Positions 1-5,217 of a stretch of DNA of 6,131 nt are shown here, piece after piece. The DNA is taken from NCBI GenBank assembly GCA_002501855.1, contig DAOM01000334.1:1-6131 (forward strand), in the 5' to 3' direction. Under the pieces are notes generated by a model, which was given only the letters and a program-made list of their open reading frames with translations, ran no database searches and was not told the DNA's origin. Numbering within the stretch: the first letter of the stretch is position 1; each line of letters begins with the position of its first letter. This stretch comes from Candidatus Nitrosopolaris nunavutensis (lineage in GTDB: Archaea; Thermoproteota; Nitrososphaeria; Nitrososphaerales; Nitrososphaeraceae). A program made the translations under genes and the position numbers.

Positions 1-54
1 CTTTTAAAACCTGATCTTCCCTTCGGAAGAACCGAAATAGGACTTGGTTATTAA
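1..54 (+). pseudogene. possible C-terminal tail of an aldehyde dehydrogenase (partial at window start)
   Basis: Frame 1 is open from the window edge to TAA at 52-54 and reads LLKPDLPFGRTEIGLGY. This fits the pattern near the C-terminus of aldehyde dehydrogenases (S-x-P-x-L-P-F-G-G-x-x-x-S-G-x-G-x-E), although the second G of the PFGG signature is R here. In another frame, the next bases (from about 41) read DLVIKTRG, similar to the usual ALDH ending (FVNIKTV). This suggests a small deletion or frameshift has collapsed the tail. Only 17 residues are visible, so the family call is tentative. The same bases contain a 6-bp inverted repeat (15-30), listed separately. Confidence 0.3.
15..30 (+). 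repeat. short perfect hairpin, 6-bp stem and 4-nt loop
   Basis: TCTTCC (15-20) and GGAAGA (25-30) are perfect reverse complements around a CTTC loop. No U-tract follows, so it is not a convincing terminator. It overlaps the putative ALDH tail and may simply reflect codon content. Confidence 0.3.
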
Positions 55-128
55 AACCAGAGGCTAATGACGTTAAGTTATGATCTAAACAAGGAAACAA
101 ACAAGTACTGAGTATATGCATTAGTATT

Positions 129-659
129 ATGGCCAATGTTATCAACAATACAGACTTGGATAAAGTAGCCCGAACTGTTGCAAATGGCAAGAAAGATAAG
201 CAAAGTCTAAGAAAACCAGTCAAGCTGCAAGGAGAATGGAATCTGGATCCAAGCAAGGCATATCAATTTAGAACGGAAATATCATACGAGAAGGGAAATG
301 AGGTAATTGAAATAGATTCTCCTTCATTTTTAGGTGGAAATGGTAATAGATTAGGTCCAATGGCATATTGCGTAGCTGGTATAACTTCATGTTTCATAGC
401 TACATTCGCAAGTGTTGCAGCAAGTCAGGGAGTAAAGCTCACTAAGCTTATTGTCAATACGGAATGCATGATTAACTTTGCCAAGACTTTTGATATAGCT
501 GATGAACCAATAACTGAAGGAATTAACTTTGATATAGCTGCTGAAAGTGATATTGCAGATAAGCAGAAACTATAAGAACTGGTTAAAATGGCAGAAGAAA
601 GATGTCCTGCTATGTATAGTATGTCTCATGTGATAAAGGTTAACGCTCAGATAAAGTAA
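129..659 (+). pseudogene. OsmC/Ohr-family peroxidase-like gene interrupted by an in-frame TAA
   Basis: OsmC/Ohr proteins reduce organic hydroperoxides in the cytoplasm using two cysteines. From ATG 129 the frame runs 148 codons to TAA at 573-575, then continues in the same frame for 27 more sense codons to TAA at 657-659. The family core is visible: GPMAYCVAGITSC at residues 77-88 holds the first catalytic cysteine (C88) at the start of the central helix. The second, in the RCP motif (C159), lies only after the internal stop. Bridging that codon gives DKQKL-x-ELVKMAEERCP, a normal OsmC ending, total about 176 codons. A nonsense mutation, or a base error at one position, is the simplest reading; a truncated product would lack the redox pair. 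The downstream sequence is also decayed, which favours a real pseudogene. No clear TATA box at the usual distance was seen. Confidence 0.85.
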
Positions 660-720
660 TAGGCGTAGATATGCACTTGTGAAGAGAGAGTGAGCTTGTC
701 ACGCCAGCGTAAGAGAATAA

Positions 721-846
721 CAGCGATCAAGTCGATCTTTTGAAAGTAATGCTGAAGTTGATGCAACCAATAAATACAAGATTCTAGAAATATGCGATAT
801 GGCACCCTCTTCGGGAGGCTTACAAACATTCGAATTTACCAGATAA
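721..846 (+). pseudogene. nitroreductase-family N-terminal remnant
   Basis: Between TAA 718-720 and TAA 844-846 the frame encodes 41 residues with no start codon of its own. It begins with R-S-S-R-S-F-E and ends with ILEICDMAPSSGGLQ followed by TFEF. This matches the N-terminus of FMN-dependent nitroreductases: an R-R-S-x-R-x-F strand, then a helix I-L-E-A-A-x-x-A-P-S-x-G-N-L-Q leading into x-F-x-V. The Arg/Ser residues of that first motif normally contact FMN. The reading could continue after a one-base shift (frame of 834-893: IYQIKKMAMYLS), suggesting a frameshift near 834. The rest of the roughly 200-residue enzyme is absent, so this fragment cannot be functional. It begins 61 bp after the OsmC reading frame ends. 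Confidence 0.6.
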
Positions 847-901
847 AGAAGATGGCTATGTATCTATCGGATAGTATCTATACTTTATATTGACGTGATT
901 T

Positions 902-941
902 GGTTTTTTCTATCAGTTTATTTAATGATGGCGGTTTTTTT
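902..941 (+). terminator. two T-tracts, possible archaeal terminator
   Basis: T6 at 904-909 and T7 at 935-941, each preceded by GG, lie downstream of the OsmC and nitroreductase remnants. Archaeal intrinsic termination relies on such U-runs with or without a hairpin. No strong stem is visible in front of either tract. Confidence 0.35.
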
Positions 942-993
942 ATTCGATAGGCATTTGAATGTTGGATAAAGCTCTTTAATATTTTGAATCATA

Positions 994-1200
994 ATGATAA
1001 CCCACGGGACGTAAAAAAAGATACAAACACCAAAAAATCTAGATATTGTGGTTGCCGAACCAGATAAGGATATGCACCAACTCTACAACCTTTATCTTAA
1101 AAATTTAGGGATAAGAGAAGACAATATTATCGTAGCAGAAAGTGGAAAAAAGTATATAGAATCGTTGTTAGTAATGTTAATGCTGTTGTTGCTGAAGTAG
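994..1200 (+). pseudogene. response-regulator receiver (REC) domain remnant
   Basis: The frame opens with ATG at 994 (M-I-T-H-G-T), meets TAA at 1012-1014, then is open to TAG at 1198-1200. The readable part includes NLDIVVAEPDKDMHQLYNLY, then LKNLGI, and IIVAESGKK. This is the first half of a CheY-like receiver domain: a hydrophobic beta-1 strand, an acidic Mg-binding region (here A-E-P-D rather than D-D/E-D), alpha-1, beta-2, and the S-G-x-x-A/Y helix start. The strand carrying the phospho-acceptor Asp, the T/S and the K are all missing. After about 1170 the frame degenerates into a Leu/Val-rich run. It is best read as a dead copy of one of the many receiver proteins of these archaea. Confidence in REC ancestry is moderate. 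Confidence 0.5.
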
Positions 1201-1238
1201 AAGTCACTAGGATTACCAAGGCTAAGTATAGGATTTGA

Positions 1239-1570
1239 TCATCTTGATCCTGTTCTATAATCTCGTTGTTCTATACCATCAAAAGGAATACTTAAGGGAG
1301 AATTATCCACAGACAGATCGAAAGTAGCAACATTGTTTTTCCTTGATAAATTGGGTCGCCGTTTATTCTAGCCTCAAAAGTCACCCTTTATCATGGATAC
1401 TAAAATTCAGGCATACGCGAACTCGTAATATTAACAGTGAACTCTCCGTTCTATCTTTTCAATGGGGTAGGGTTTTATGATGCAGTCAGAACTTCTAAAC
1501 GTTGTAACGAGTGTATATAACTAATGAAATTACTCGTAGCTGGAAATGATGGATAATCTCTATGTTGCAT
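1239..1570 (-). pseudogene. heavily broken gene, possibly for a secreted beta-rich protein
   Basis: Adjacent minus-strand frames join into protein-like text with several lesions. From ATG 1570 a frame reads MQHRDYPSFPATSNFISYIH and on, with TAA at 1475-1477 and TAG at 1451-1453. It then gives NGEFTVNITSSRMPEF up to TAG at 1400-1402. The frame of 1381-1401 gives SIHDKG. The first frame resumes at 1387 with VTFEARINGDPIYQGKT. A shift near 1330 leads to VATFDLSVDNSPLSIPFDGI, ending at TGA 1239-1241. Alternating polar and hydrophobic residues and the N-x-T/S sites suggest an extracellular beta-sandwich, but I do not recognise a family. At least two stops and two or three frameshifts are needed, so no product is expected. 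The alternative is chance open frames; the mutual consistency of the segments argues against that, but not decisively. Confidence 0.35.
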
Positions 1571-1659
1571 TAAATGGCAATTTATTATTGTACTATACGA
1601 CTACTTAACAATAAATTCAGCAAATAATTCCTAACCTAGTAGCGATGTTTGGGATGTAT

Positions 1660-1722
1660 GAATTCATGAGTATCTGAACGAGACAATATCATGACCAATA
1701 CCACAGGAGTAGTCTATTGTTA
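1660..1722. other. non-coding stretch, nothing recognisable
   Basis: Both strands are closed by frequent stops, and no RNA fold, repeat or promoter stood out. The same holds for 847-993 apart from the T-tracts, and for 1571-1659. Confidence 0.5.
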
Positions 1723-1917
1723 TTACTTTCTTCTACTCTTTTCCTTTTGAGTAGTTTTTTGAATTTGTTTTATATGTCTTTCCAGCTGCTTAACTGAAGT
1801 GGCTTAAATGATTCTGTTTGTTTAGCGAAATCAATGAAATTTTGTAATCTTTAACGGTTCGGCTATCTCGGTCACTACATTTCTTGAAACATGGTGACAA
1901 CAAAAAAACAATTCTAG
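1723..1917 (-). pseudogene. frameshifted remnant of an unidentified gene
   Basis: Reading the minus strand, three short open segments line up head to tail. The first is VSRNVVTEIAEPLK (within 1831-1917). The second is LQNFIDFAKQTESFKPLQ (frame of 1770-1850). The third is VKQLERHIKQIQK followed by TTQKEKSRRK, ending at TAA 1723-1725. Together they resemble the last 50-60 residues of one helical, Lys-rich-tailed protein with two frameshifts. I do not recognise the family. The upstream part of such a gene is missing or overwritten: the intact secreted-protein gene ends only 32 bp upstream of this stretch. Moderate to low confidence that this was ever a gene. Confidence 0.3.
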
Positions 1918-1928
1918 TAGCAAAAAAA
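1902..1928 (-). terminator. tandem U7 tracts after the secreted-protein gene
   Basis: On the minus strand two runs of seven T lie just after the TGA at 1949-1951, as A7 at 1922-1928 and A7 at 1902-1908 on the plus strand. This is the usual form of archaeal U-tract termination, and the position fits the end of the minus-strand gene. Confidence 0.5.
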
Positions 1929-1948
1929 TTCTTATTCTACTTTGGACT

Positions 1949-2485
1949 TCATTTTATTGCAAAACTTGTGCTTGCAGCGACTGGTAGTGTGCTGCTTGAA
2001 TTACCGCTAGCTCTTAAAGATGTTTGAGCATTGTAAGTCCCTGCTTGTACTTGTTTTCCGTCAATATCTTTTTGATCCCATTGAATCGTTTTTGATTGCT
2101 TTGGCTTTAGCTCAGACATTACTTGTGATCCAAGCAATCCAGCCTTTTGCTGAGTCTTGGTATTTTGTATTGTTAAACCTAGAAGTGAATCAGGGAATTC
2201 TAATGGATATTTCCCAATGTTCTTTATAGTAATAACAACTGCCTCCCCTGGTTTGTAGGTTTGCTTGCTGCTGGTAATTTGCAAATTGGGATTATTATTA
2301 CTATTATCATAATGATTATAAACAGTTGTTGTTGCCGTCGTTGTTTTATCTCGAGCAGCAGTACCAGTAGTAGTATCAGTTTGTGCATATGTCTGATGTG
2401 AGTAGTTAAAAATAATACTAATAGACAGTACAAGAACCGGCAGCGCAATGGTCAATAGGCCCATCATTTTAACATCTATTTCCAC
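1949..2485 (-). CDS. secreted protein with BsuPI/Ig-like domain
   Basis: The 178-residue product has a Sec-type signal peptide: a hydrophobic core at residues 9-26 and a likely cleavage after TYA (residue 34). A Thr/Asn-rich linker follows (about 36-67), then one beta-sandwich domain (68-178). Within it, QTYKPGEAVVITIKN (75-89), PLEFPDS (94-100), W136-D137 and DGKQVQAGTYNAQ (142-154) follow the pattern of BsuPI-type/FlgD-like Ig folds (a P-G-E turn, a W-D-x-x-D-x-x-G strand, then G-x-Y). Such domains bind proteins or act as surface modules; no catalytic residues are seen and the target is unknown. The start is GTG 2485, about 24 bp after a TATA-like box, which suits a leaderless transcript. 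ATG at 2467 or 2464 are alternatives that keep the signal peptide. It lies 100 bp downstream of the radical SAM gene on the same strand, but probably has its own promoter. Confidence 0.75.
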   Translation of the reverse strand: MEIDVKMMGLLTIALPVLVLSISIIFNYSHQTYAQTDTTTGTAARDKTTTATTTVYNHYDNSNNNPNLQITSSKQTYKPGEAVVITIKNIGKYPLEFPDSLLGLTIQNTKTQQKAGLLGSQVMSELKPKQSKTIQWDQKDIDGKQVQAGTYNAQTSLRASGNSSSTLPVAASTSFAIK

Positions 2486-2504
2486 AGTTTCATCATCTCA
2501 CAAT

Positions 2505-2516
2505 AAAATATATTGG
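2505..2516 (-). promoter_or_regulatory. TATA-like box for the secreted-protein gene
   Basis: The minus strand reads CCAATATATTTT, centred about 24 bp before the GTG at 2485. With an archaeal TATA-to-start distance of about 25 bp, transcription would begin at or beside the GTG, giving a leaderless mRNA. This supports the GTG over the internal ATGs, though not decisively. Confidence 0.45.
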
Positions 2517-2585
2517 TAGGATACTTTGCCTCCCCTTTCCCCGTAAGGTGTCATCTTGATACTCTGTCAGCTTGCTGATTTGTGC

Positions 2586-3665
2586 TTACTGAATTAACTG
2601 AAACCTGTTCTTTCCGTGTTGTTTATTTGGCTTACCTATTATTGAAATAGGATAGCCACAGTTCTTACAGCAATTATTGGCATCTAGGTTCCATGACTCT
2701 ATACTAAATCCATATCGTTGCACTGCAATATATTTACATGCTGGACAATATGTGTGTTCTAGTGGATGGCCTGGAACATTCCCAATATAGGCATAACGCA
2801 ATCCTACTTCCTTTGCAATACCATGATGTTTTTCAAGTATCTCAATTGGAGTCATACCAAATTCCATCATCTTGTAATCCGGATGGAATCGCAAAAAGTG
2901 AATTGGAGTGTCAGGTCCCAGTTCATCATAGACAAATTTGCACAGTTTTCTAGCAGCTTCTAAATCGTCACCAACTTCAGGGACTATGAGATCAGTAATT
3001 TCAGTATGAATACTTGTCTTGTCTCTAATATCCTTCAGAGATTGAAAGATTGGGTCAGCATTAGGAATTCCAATATATCGTCTAACGAATTCTTGCTTGC
3101 CACTTCCCTTGAAATCGACGGTAATACAATCCAAGAACTTACTCATCATGCTGACTGATTCCTGTGTTACGTATCCATTTGAGACAAAGATATTAAAAAT
3201 GCCTTTCTTATGAGCCTCAATCCCACAATCTCTTGCAAATTCGATAAAAATAGAAGGCTCATTATATGTGTACGCAATTCCATGAGCACCATAACTTATG
3301 GCACTATCTACAACCTCTTTTGGTGTCATGTCTACGCCTTGTATTTTACGTCTCTGGGAGATATCATAATTCTGACAATATTTACAAAGCCAGTTACAGC
3401 CTGTAGTTGCTATTGAGAAGATATCAGTACCAGGCCTATAATGTGTTACTGGCTTTTTCTCAATTGGGTCTATGTGGCCTGCAATAACCTTACCATATAC
3501 AAATAATTGTAATCTGTTATTCACTACTCCTCTAATCCCGCAAAGACCAGTTTTACCTTCTGGTATCTCACAAAGCCTAGCACAGGCAGTACATTTTATC
3601 CTTCCATTAGGAAGTTTATCGTATAATTCTGCTTCTTTACCTAAGACTTCGTTTCGTTGTTGCAT
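2586..3665 (-). CDS. amrS: AmrS-type radical SAM protein (AmmeMemoRadiSam family)
   Basis: The 359-residue product is an intact radical SAM enzyme related to pyruvate-formate-lyase activating enzymes. The [4Fe-4S]/SAM motif is GCNWLCKYC with C90, C94 and C97 (CxxxCxxC). The AmrS-type N-terminal Cys cluster C25, C28, C32, C42 (CTACARLC...GLCGIRG) precedes it. Further family blocks are G-H-I-D-P-I-E-K-K-P (63-72), AYTYNEPSIF (131-140), VSNGYV (161-166), D-F-K-G (184-187), HFLRFHPDYKM (256-266) and Y-I-G-N-V-P-G-H (293-300). The C-terminal tail adds CPAC (307-310) and NCCKNCG (331-337), probably a zinc-ribbon-like knuckle. In many archaea AmrS accompanies Memo-like AmrB and AMMECR1-like AmrA, and its substrate is not established; neither partner is in this window. 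ATG 3665 is the natural start, about 32 bp after a TATA-like box. It diverges from the CBS gene across 108 bp. Confidence 0.9.
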   Translation of the reverse strand: MQQRNEVLGKEAELYDKLPNGRIKCTACARLCEIPEGKTGLCGIRGVVNNRLQLFVYGKVIAGHIDPIEKKPVTHYRPGTDIFSIATTGCNWLCKYCQNYDISQRRKIQGVDMTPKEVVDSAISYGAHGIAYTYNEPSIFIEFARDCGIEAHKKGIFNIFVSNGYVTQESVSMMSKFLDCITVDFKGSGKQEFVRRYIGIPNADPIFQSLKDIRDKTSIHTEITDLIVPEVGDDLEAARKLCKFVYDELGPDTPIHFLRFHPDYKMMEFGMTPIEILEKHHGIAKEVGLRYAYIGNVPGHPLEHTYCPACKYIAVQRYGFSIESWNLDANNCCKNCGYPISIIGKPNKQHGKNRFQLIQ

Positions 3666-3689
3666 TCTATTTAGATCTTAACCGTATGA

Positions 3690-3702
3690 TCTATAAAATA
3701 TG
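3690..3702 (-). promoter_or_regulatory. TATA-like box for amrS in the divergent spacer
   Basis: The minus strand reads CATATTTTATAGA, centred about 32 bp upstream of the ATG at 3665, which would give a leader of only a few bases. The opposite strand reads CTATAAAATA, also TATA-like, but lies more than 70 bp before the plus-strand start, so it is assigned to amrS. Confidence 0.45.
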
Positions 3703-3734
3703 TTAGAGGCCACTGCATGGCACTGCAGCCATAG

Positions 3735-3745
3735 ATAATATATTA
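3735..3745 (+). promoter_or_regulatory. TATA-like box for the CBS-zinc finger gene
   Basis: ATAATATATTA is centred about 34 bp before the ATG at 3774, so transcription would start around 3766-3768 with a very short leader. The leader shows only a weak AAGG. The 108-bp spacer therefore holds separate, back-to-back promoters. Confidence 0.45.
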
Positions 3746-3773
3746 CCAATATGGTACCTGACTATTAAGGCAA

Positions 3774-4331
3774 ATGTATAGACTCCCTTTATCGGAAAAA
3801 ATTGGCGATCTCGCAGATAAGGATTTTGTAACGTTAGATGAGGATACATTGATTGGTGTAGCAGCCAAGACAATGCGTGATAAAGATGTATCATGCGTTT
3901 TAGTCACTCGAAAGGATTCAAACTCAAATGACCCAATAGGTATTGTAACTGAGAGAGACATGCTGTATCGAGTGTTGGCTGAAAACAAGGGACCATCTAA
4001 AGTTAATTTAGGAAGAATAATGAGCTCTCCACTTATTACAATTGGTGCAAACTTTTCAGCTGCAGATGCGATTTCAATAATGAGAAATAAAAACATCAGA
4101 AGGCTAGCCATACAGAAAATGAAAGGAGGAAAAATTACTGGAATAGCCACTCTTATGTCTGTAGTTGGAAATATTCCAAGCCAAAGCATAGAATTAGCAG
4201 AAGTCCAATTACCTAAAGATCTTATTGGAGGAGGAAGAGGAATTATTAGCTGTCTTTATTGTAGGTCGACATTTGAAAGCAGGGATAAAATAAAAAGACA
4301 TATAGATGAAACTCATCTTTTAGAATCTTGA
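3774..4331 (+). CDS. tandem CBS-domain protein with C-terminal C2H2 zinc finger
   Basis: The 185-residue cytoplasmic protein has two CBS domains that should form one Bateman module, a sensor of adenine nucleotides or related ligands in this family. CBS1 spans about 8-72, with T-L-I-G-V-A-A-K-T-M (25-34) and PIGIVTERDML (54-64). CBS2 spans about 78-137, with IMSSPLITI (82-90), A-A-D-A-I-S-I-M (96-103) and KITGIATLMSVV (120-131). After a Gly-rich hinge (GGGRG, 152-156) comes a classical C2H2 finger: C160-x2-C163-x12-H176-x4-H181, with F168 at the usual core position. CBS-only proteins of these archaea are common; a single C2H2 finger at the end suggests that nucleotide sensing is tied to nucleic-acid or protein binding, which is inference. 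Start ATG 3774 follows a TATA-like box by about 34 bp. The gene is complete. Confidence 0.88.
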   Translation: MYRLPLSEKIGDLADKDFVTLDEDTLIGVAAKTMRDKDVSCVLVTRKDSNSNDPIGIVTERDMLYRVLAENKGPSKVNLGRIMSSPLITIGANFSAADAISIMRNKNIRRLAIQKMKGGKITGIATLMSVVGNIPSQSIELAEVQLPKDLIGGGRGIISCLYCRSTFESRDKIKRHIDETHLLES

Positions 4332-4448
4332 CTATGAGGTTCTTATTCACTACATAGCATATAGAAATTTGAAAAAATCCAACGATAAATTAAGAAATAT
4401 CTATTAATAGCAACTCCTAAATGCCACGTTTCCGCCAATAACAACAAG
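4332..4448. other. intergenic spacer between CBS and RHH genes
   Basis: AT-rich, with no open frame of note. A weak TATA-like AAATATCTATTAA at 4395-4407 lies about 48 bp before the TTG at 4449 and could serve the RHH gene. No strong T-tract terminator follows the CBS gene, so read-through into the RHH gene is possible. Confidence 0.3.
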
Positions 4449-5081
4449 TTGCCAGATGAATTTGCTGCCGATATCAGAAAATCAAGTCACGAAGAAGAAA
4501 ATTTAGGTGAACATAAAACAAGCCGAAGCATTACTTTTAGACTAGATTCTCATACAATCGACGAACTACAGCGTGAAGCAGATCAAAATCAGATATCACT
4601 GAATGTTTTGATAAACCAGGTACTGAAAAGATATTCTGAATGGGACAGTTACGAAAATAGAATTGGCATGATGCCTGTACCCAAAGCAATGCTAACTTCT
4701 TTAATTGATAAAGCAATTGATATGGCTAAGAAGAATGGGATAAAAGAAGAAGATATTGGACCTGTCAGAGACCAAATAATAAGACAAGCTGCTGAGATTG
4801 CATTTAATATAATGAAGGATGCTGTGTTGTTTATGAAGAAGCAATATAATCTTTGGACAGTACTATCGGTATTACAAGAGTACATGAAAGTATCAGGCAT
4901 AAACTCAGACCATAGGGTAGAAGGTGGAAGCAAGCATGTATTTGTAATACAGCATGAACTAGGTGAGAATTGGTCTCTCTTTACAAAAGAGCTGTTAAAA
5001 TTGATATTTGAGAACCTAGCTAAAGTTAGAGCTGAAGTTAATGTTACCCCAAATATGACTGTGGCTGAAGTTATTCTTTAA
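4449..5081 (+). CDS. ribbon-helix-helix (CopG-like) protein with large C-terminal domain
   Basis: The 210-residue product has a charged, disordered N-terminus (1-24) and a ribbon-helix-helix DNA-binding domain. The beta-strand is RSITFRLD (26-33), helix 1 is SHTIDELQREADQ (34-46), and helix 2, starting at S50-L51-N52, is SLNVLINQVLKRYSEW (50-65). The small polar/basic pattern S-x-T-x-R of the strand is that used to read the DNA major groove. Residues 75-210 form a mixed helical domain: helices about 78-133, then VFVIQHELGENWSLFTKELL (164-183) and a final strand pair AEVNVTPNMTVAEVIL (195-210). I do not recognise this domain; it may sense a ligand or oligomerise. The start must be TTG 4449: the frame is closed at 4386-4388 and the first ATG is codon 74, inside the protein. 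It follows the CBS gene by 117 bp, same strand. Likely a transcription regulator. Confidence 0.72.
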   Translation: MPDEFAADIRKSSHEEENLGEHKTSRSITFRLDSHTIDELQREADQNQISLNVLINQVLKRYSEWDSYENRIGMMPVPKAMLTSLIDKAIDMAKKNGIKEEDIGPVRDQIIRQAAEIAFNIMKDAVLFMKKQYNLWTVLSVLQEYMKVSGINSDHRVEGGSKHVFVIQHELGENWSLFTKELLKLIFENLAKVRAEVNVTPNMTVAEVIL

Positions 5082-5217
5082 TTGCAGAACAATTTTGATA
5101 ATTATCTAGAAAAATGTTAGGGTAACACTTACGAAAATCATAAAATTCTTAGTGCAGTGCATACATACTAGTTAAGTAGCGTCACGTTGTTTGCCTTACT
5201 TAAGGTCTATTACAACA
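5082..5217. other. intergenic spacer before the NTF2-like gene
   Basis: No open frame or fold is supported. TTTGATAATTATCTA (5094-5108) is AT-rich and partly palindromic (GATAATTATC, 5097-5106). It could be an operator-like site downstream of the RHH gene, but nothing proves this. A clear TATA box at the expected distance from ATG 5218 was not seen. Confidence 0.25.

Noticed and set aside
488..541. near-repeat TTTGATATAGCTG occurring twice in the OsmC gene
   Set aside because: It encodes the similar peptides FDIAD and FDIAA within one coding region; only two short copies, so probably coincidence.
647..829. 60-residue minus-strand open frame
   Set aside because: It is antisense to the nitroreductase remnant, has no recognisable motif, and its composition fits a shadow frame.
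895..994. 24-residue minus-strand frame (MIQNIKELYPTFKCLSNKK)
   Set aside because: Too short, with no family resemblance, and it lies over the T-tracts.
2224..2448. 74-residue minus-strand frame inside the secreted-protein gene
   Set aside because: Runs of Leu, Ile and Gln come from the Thr/Asn-rich linker read in another frame; the overlapping gene has a signal peptide and a domain.
2566..2579. inverted repeat GTCAGC/GCTGAT between amrS and the secreted-protein gene
   Set aside because: The arms are separated by two bases, so the RNA hairpin would be a 4-bp stem at best, and no U-tract follows on the minus strand.
3743..4189. 148-residue minus-strand frame opposite the CBS gene
   Set aside because: It is the antisense shadow of a strongly supported CBS-domain gene and shows no family motifs.
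4649..4933. 94-residue minus-strand frame opposite the RHH gene
   Set aside because: Antisense shadow with no motif support.
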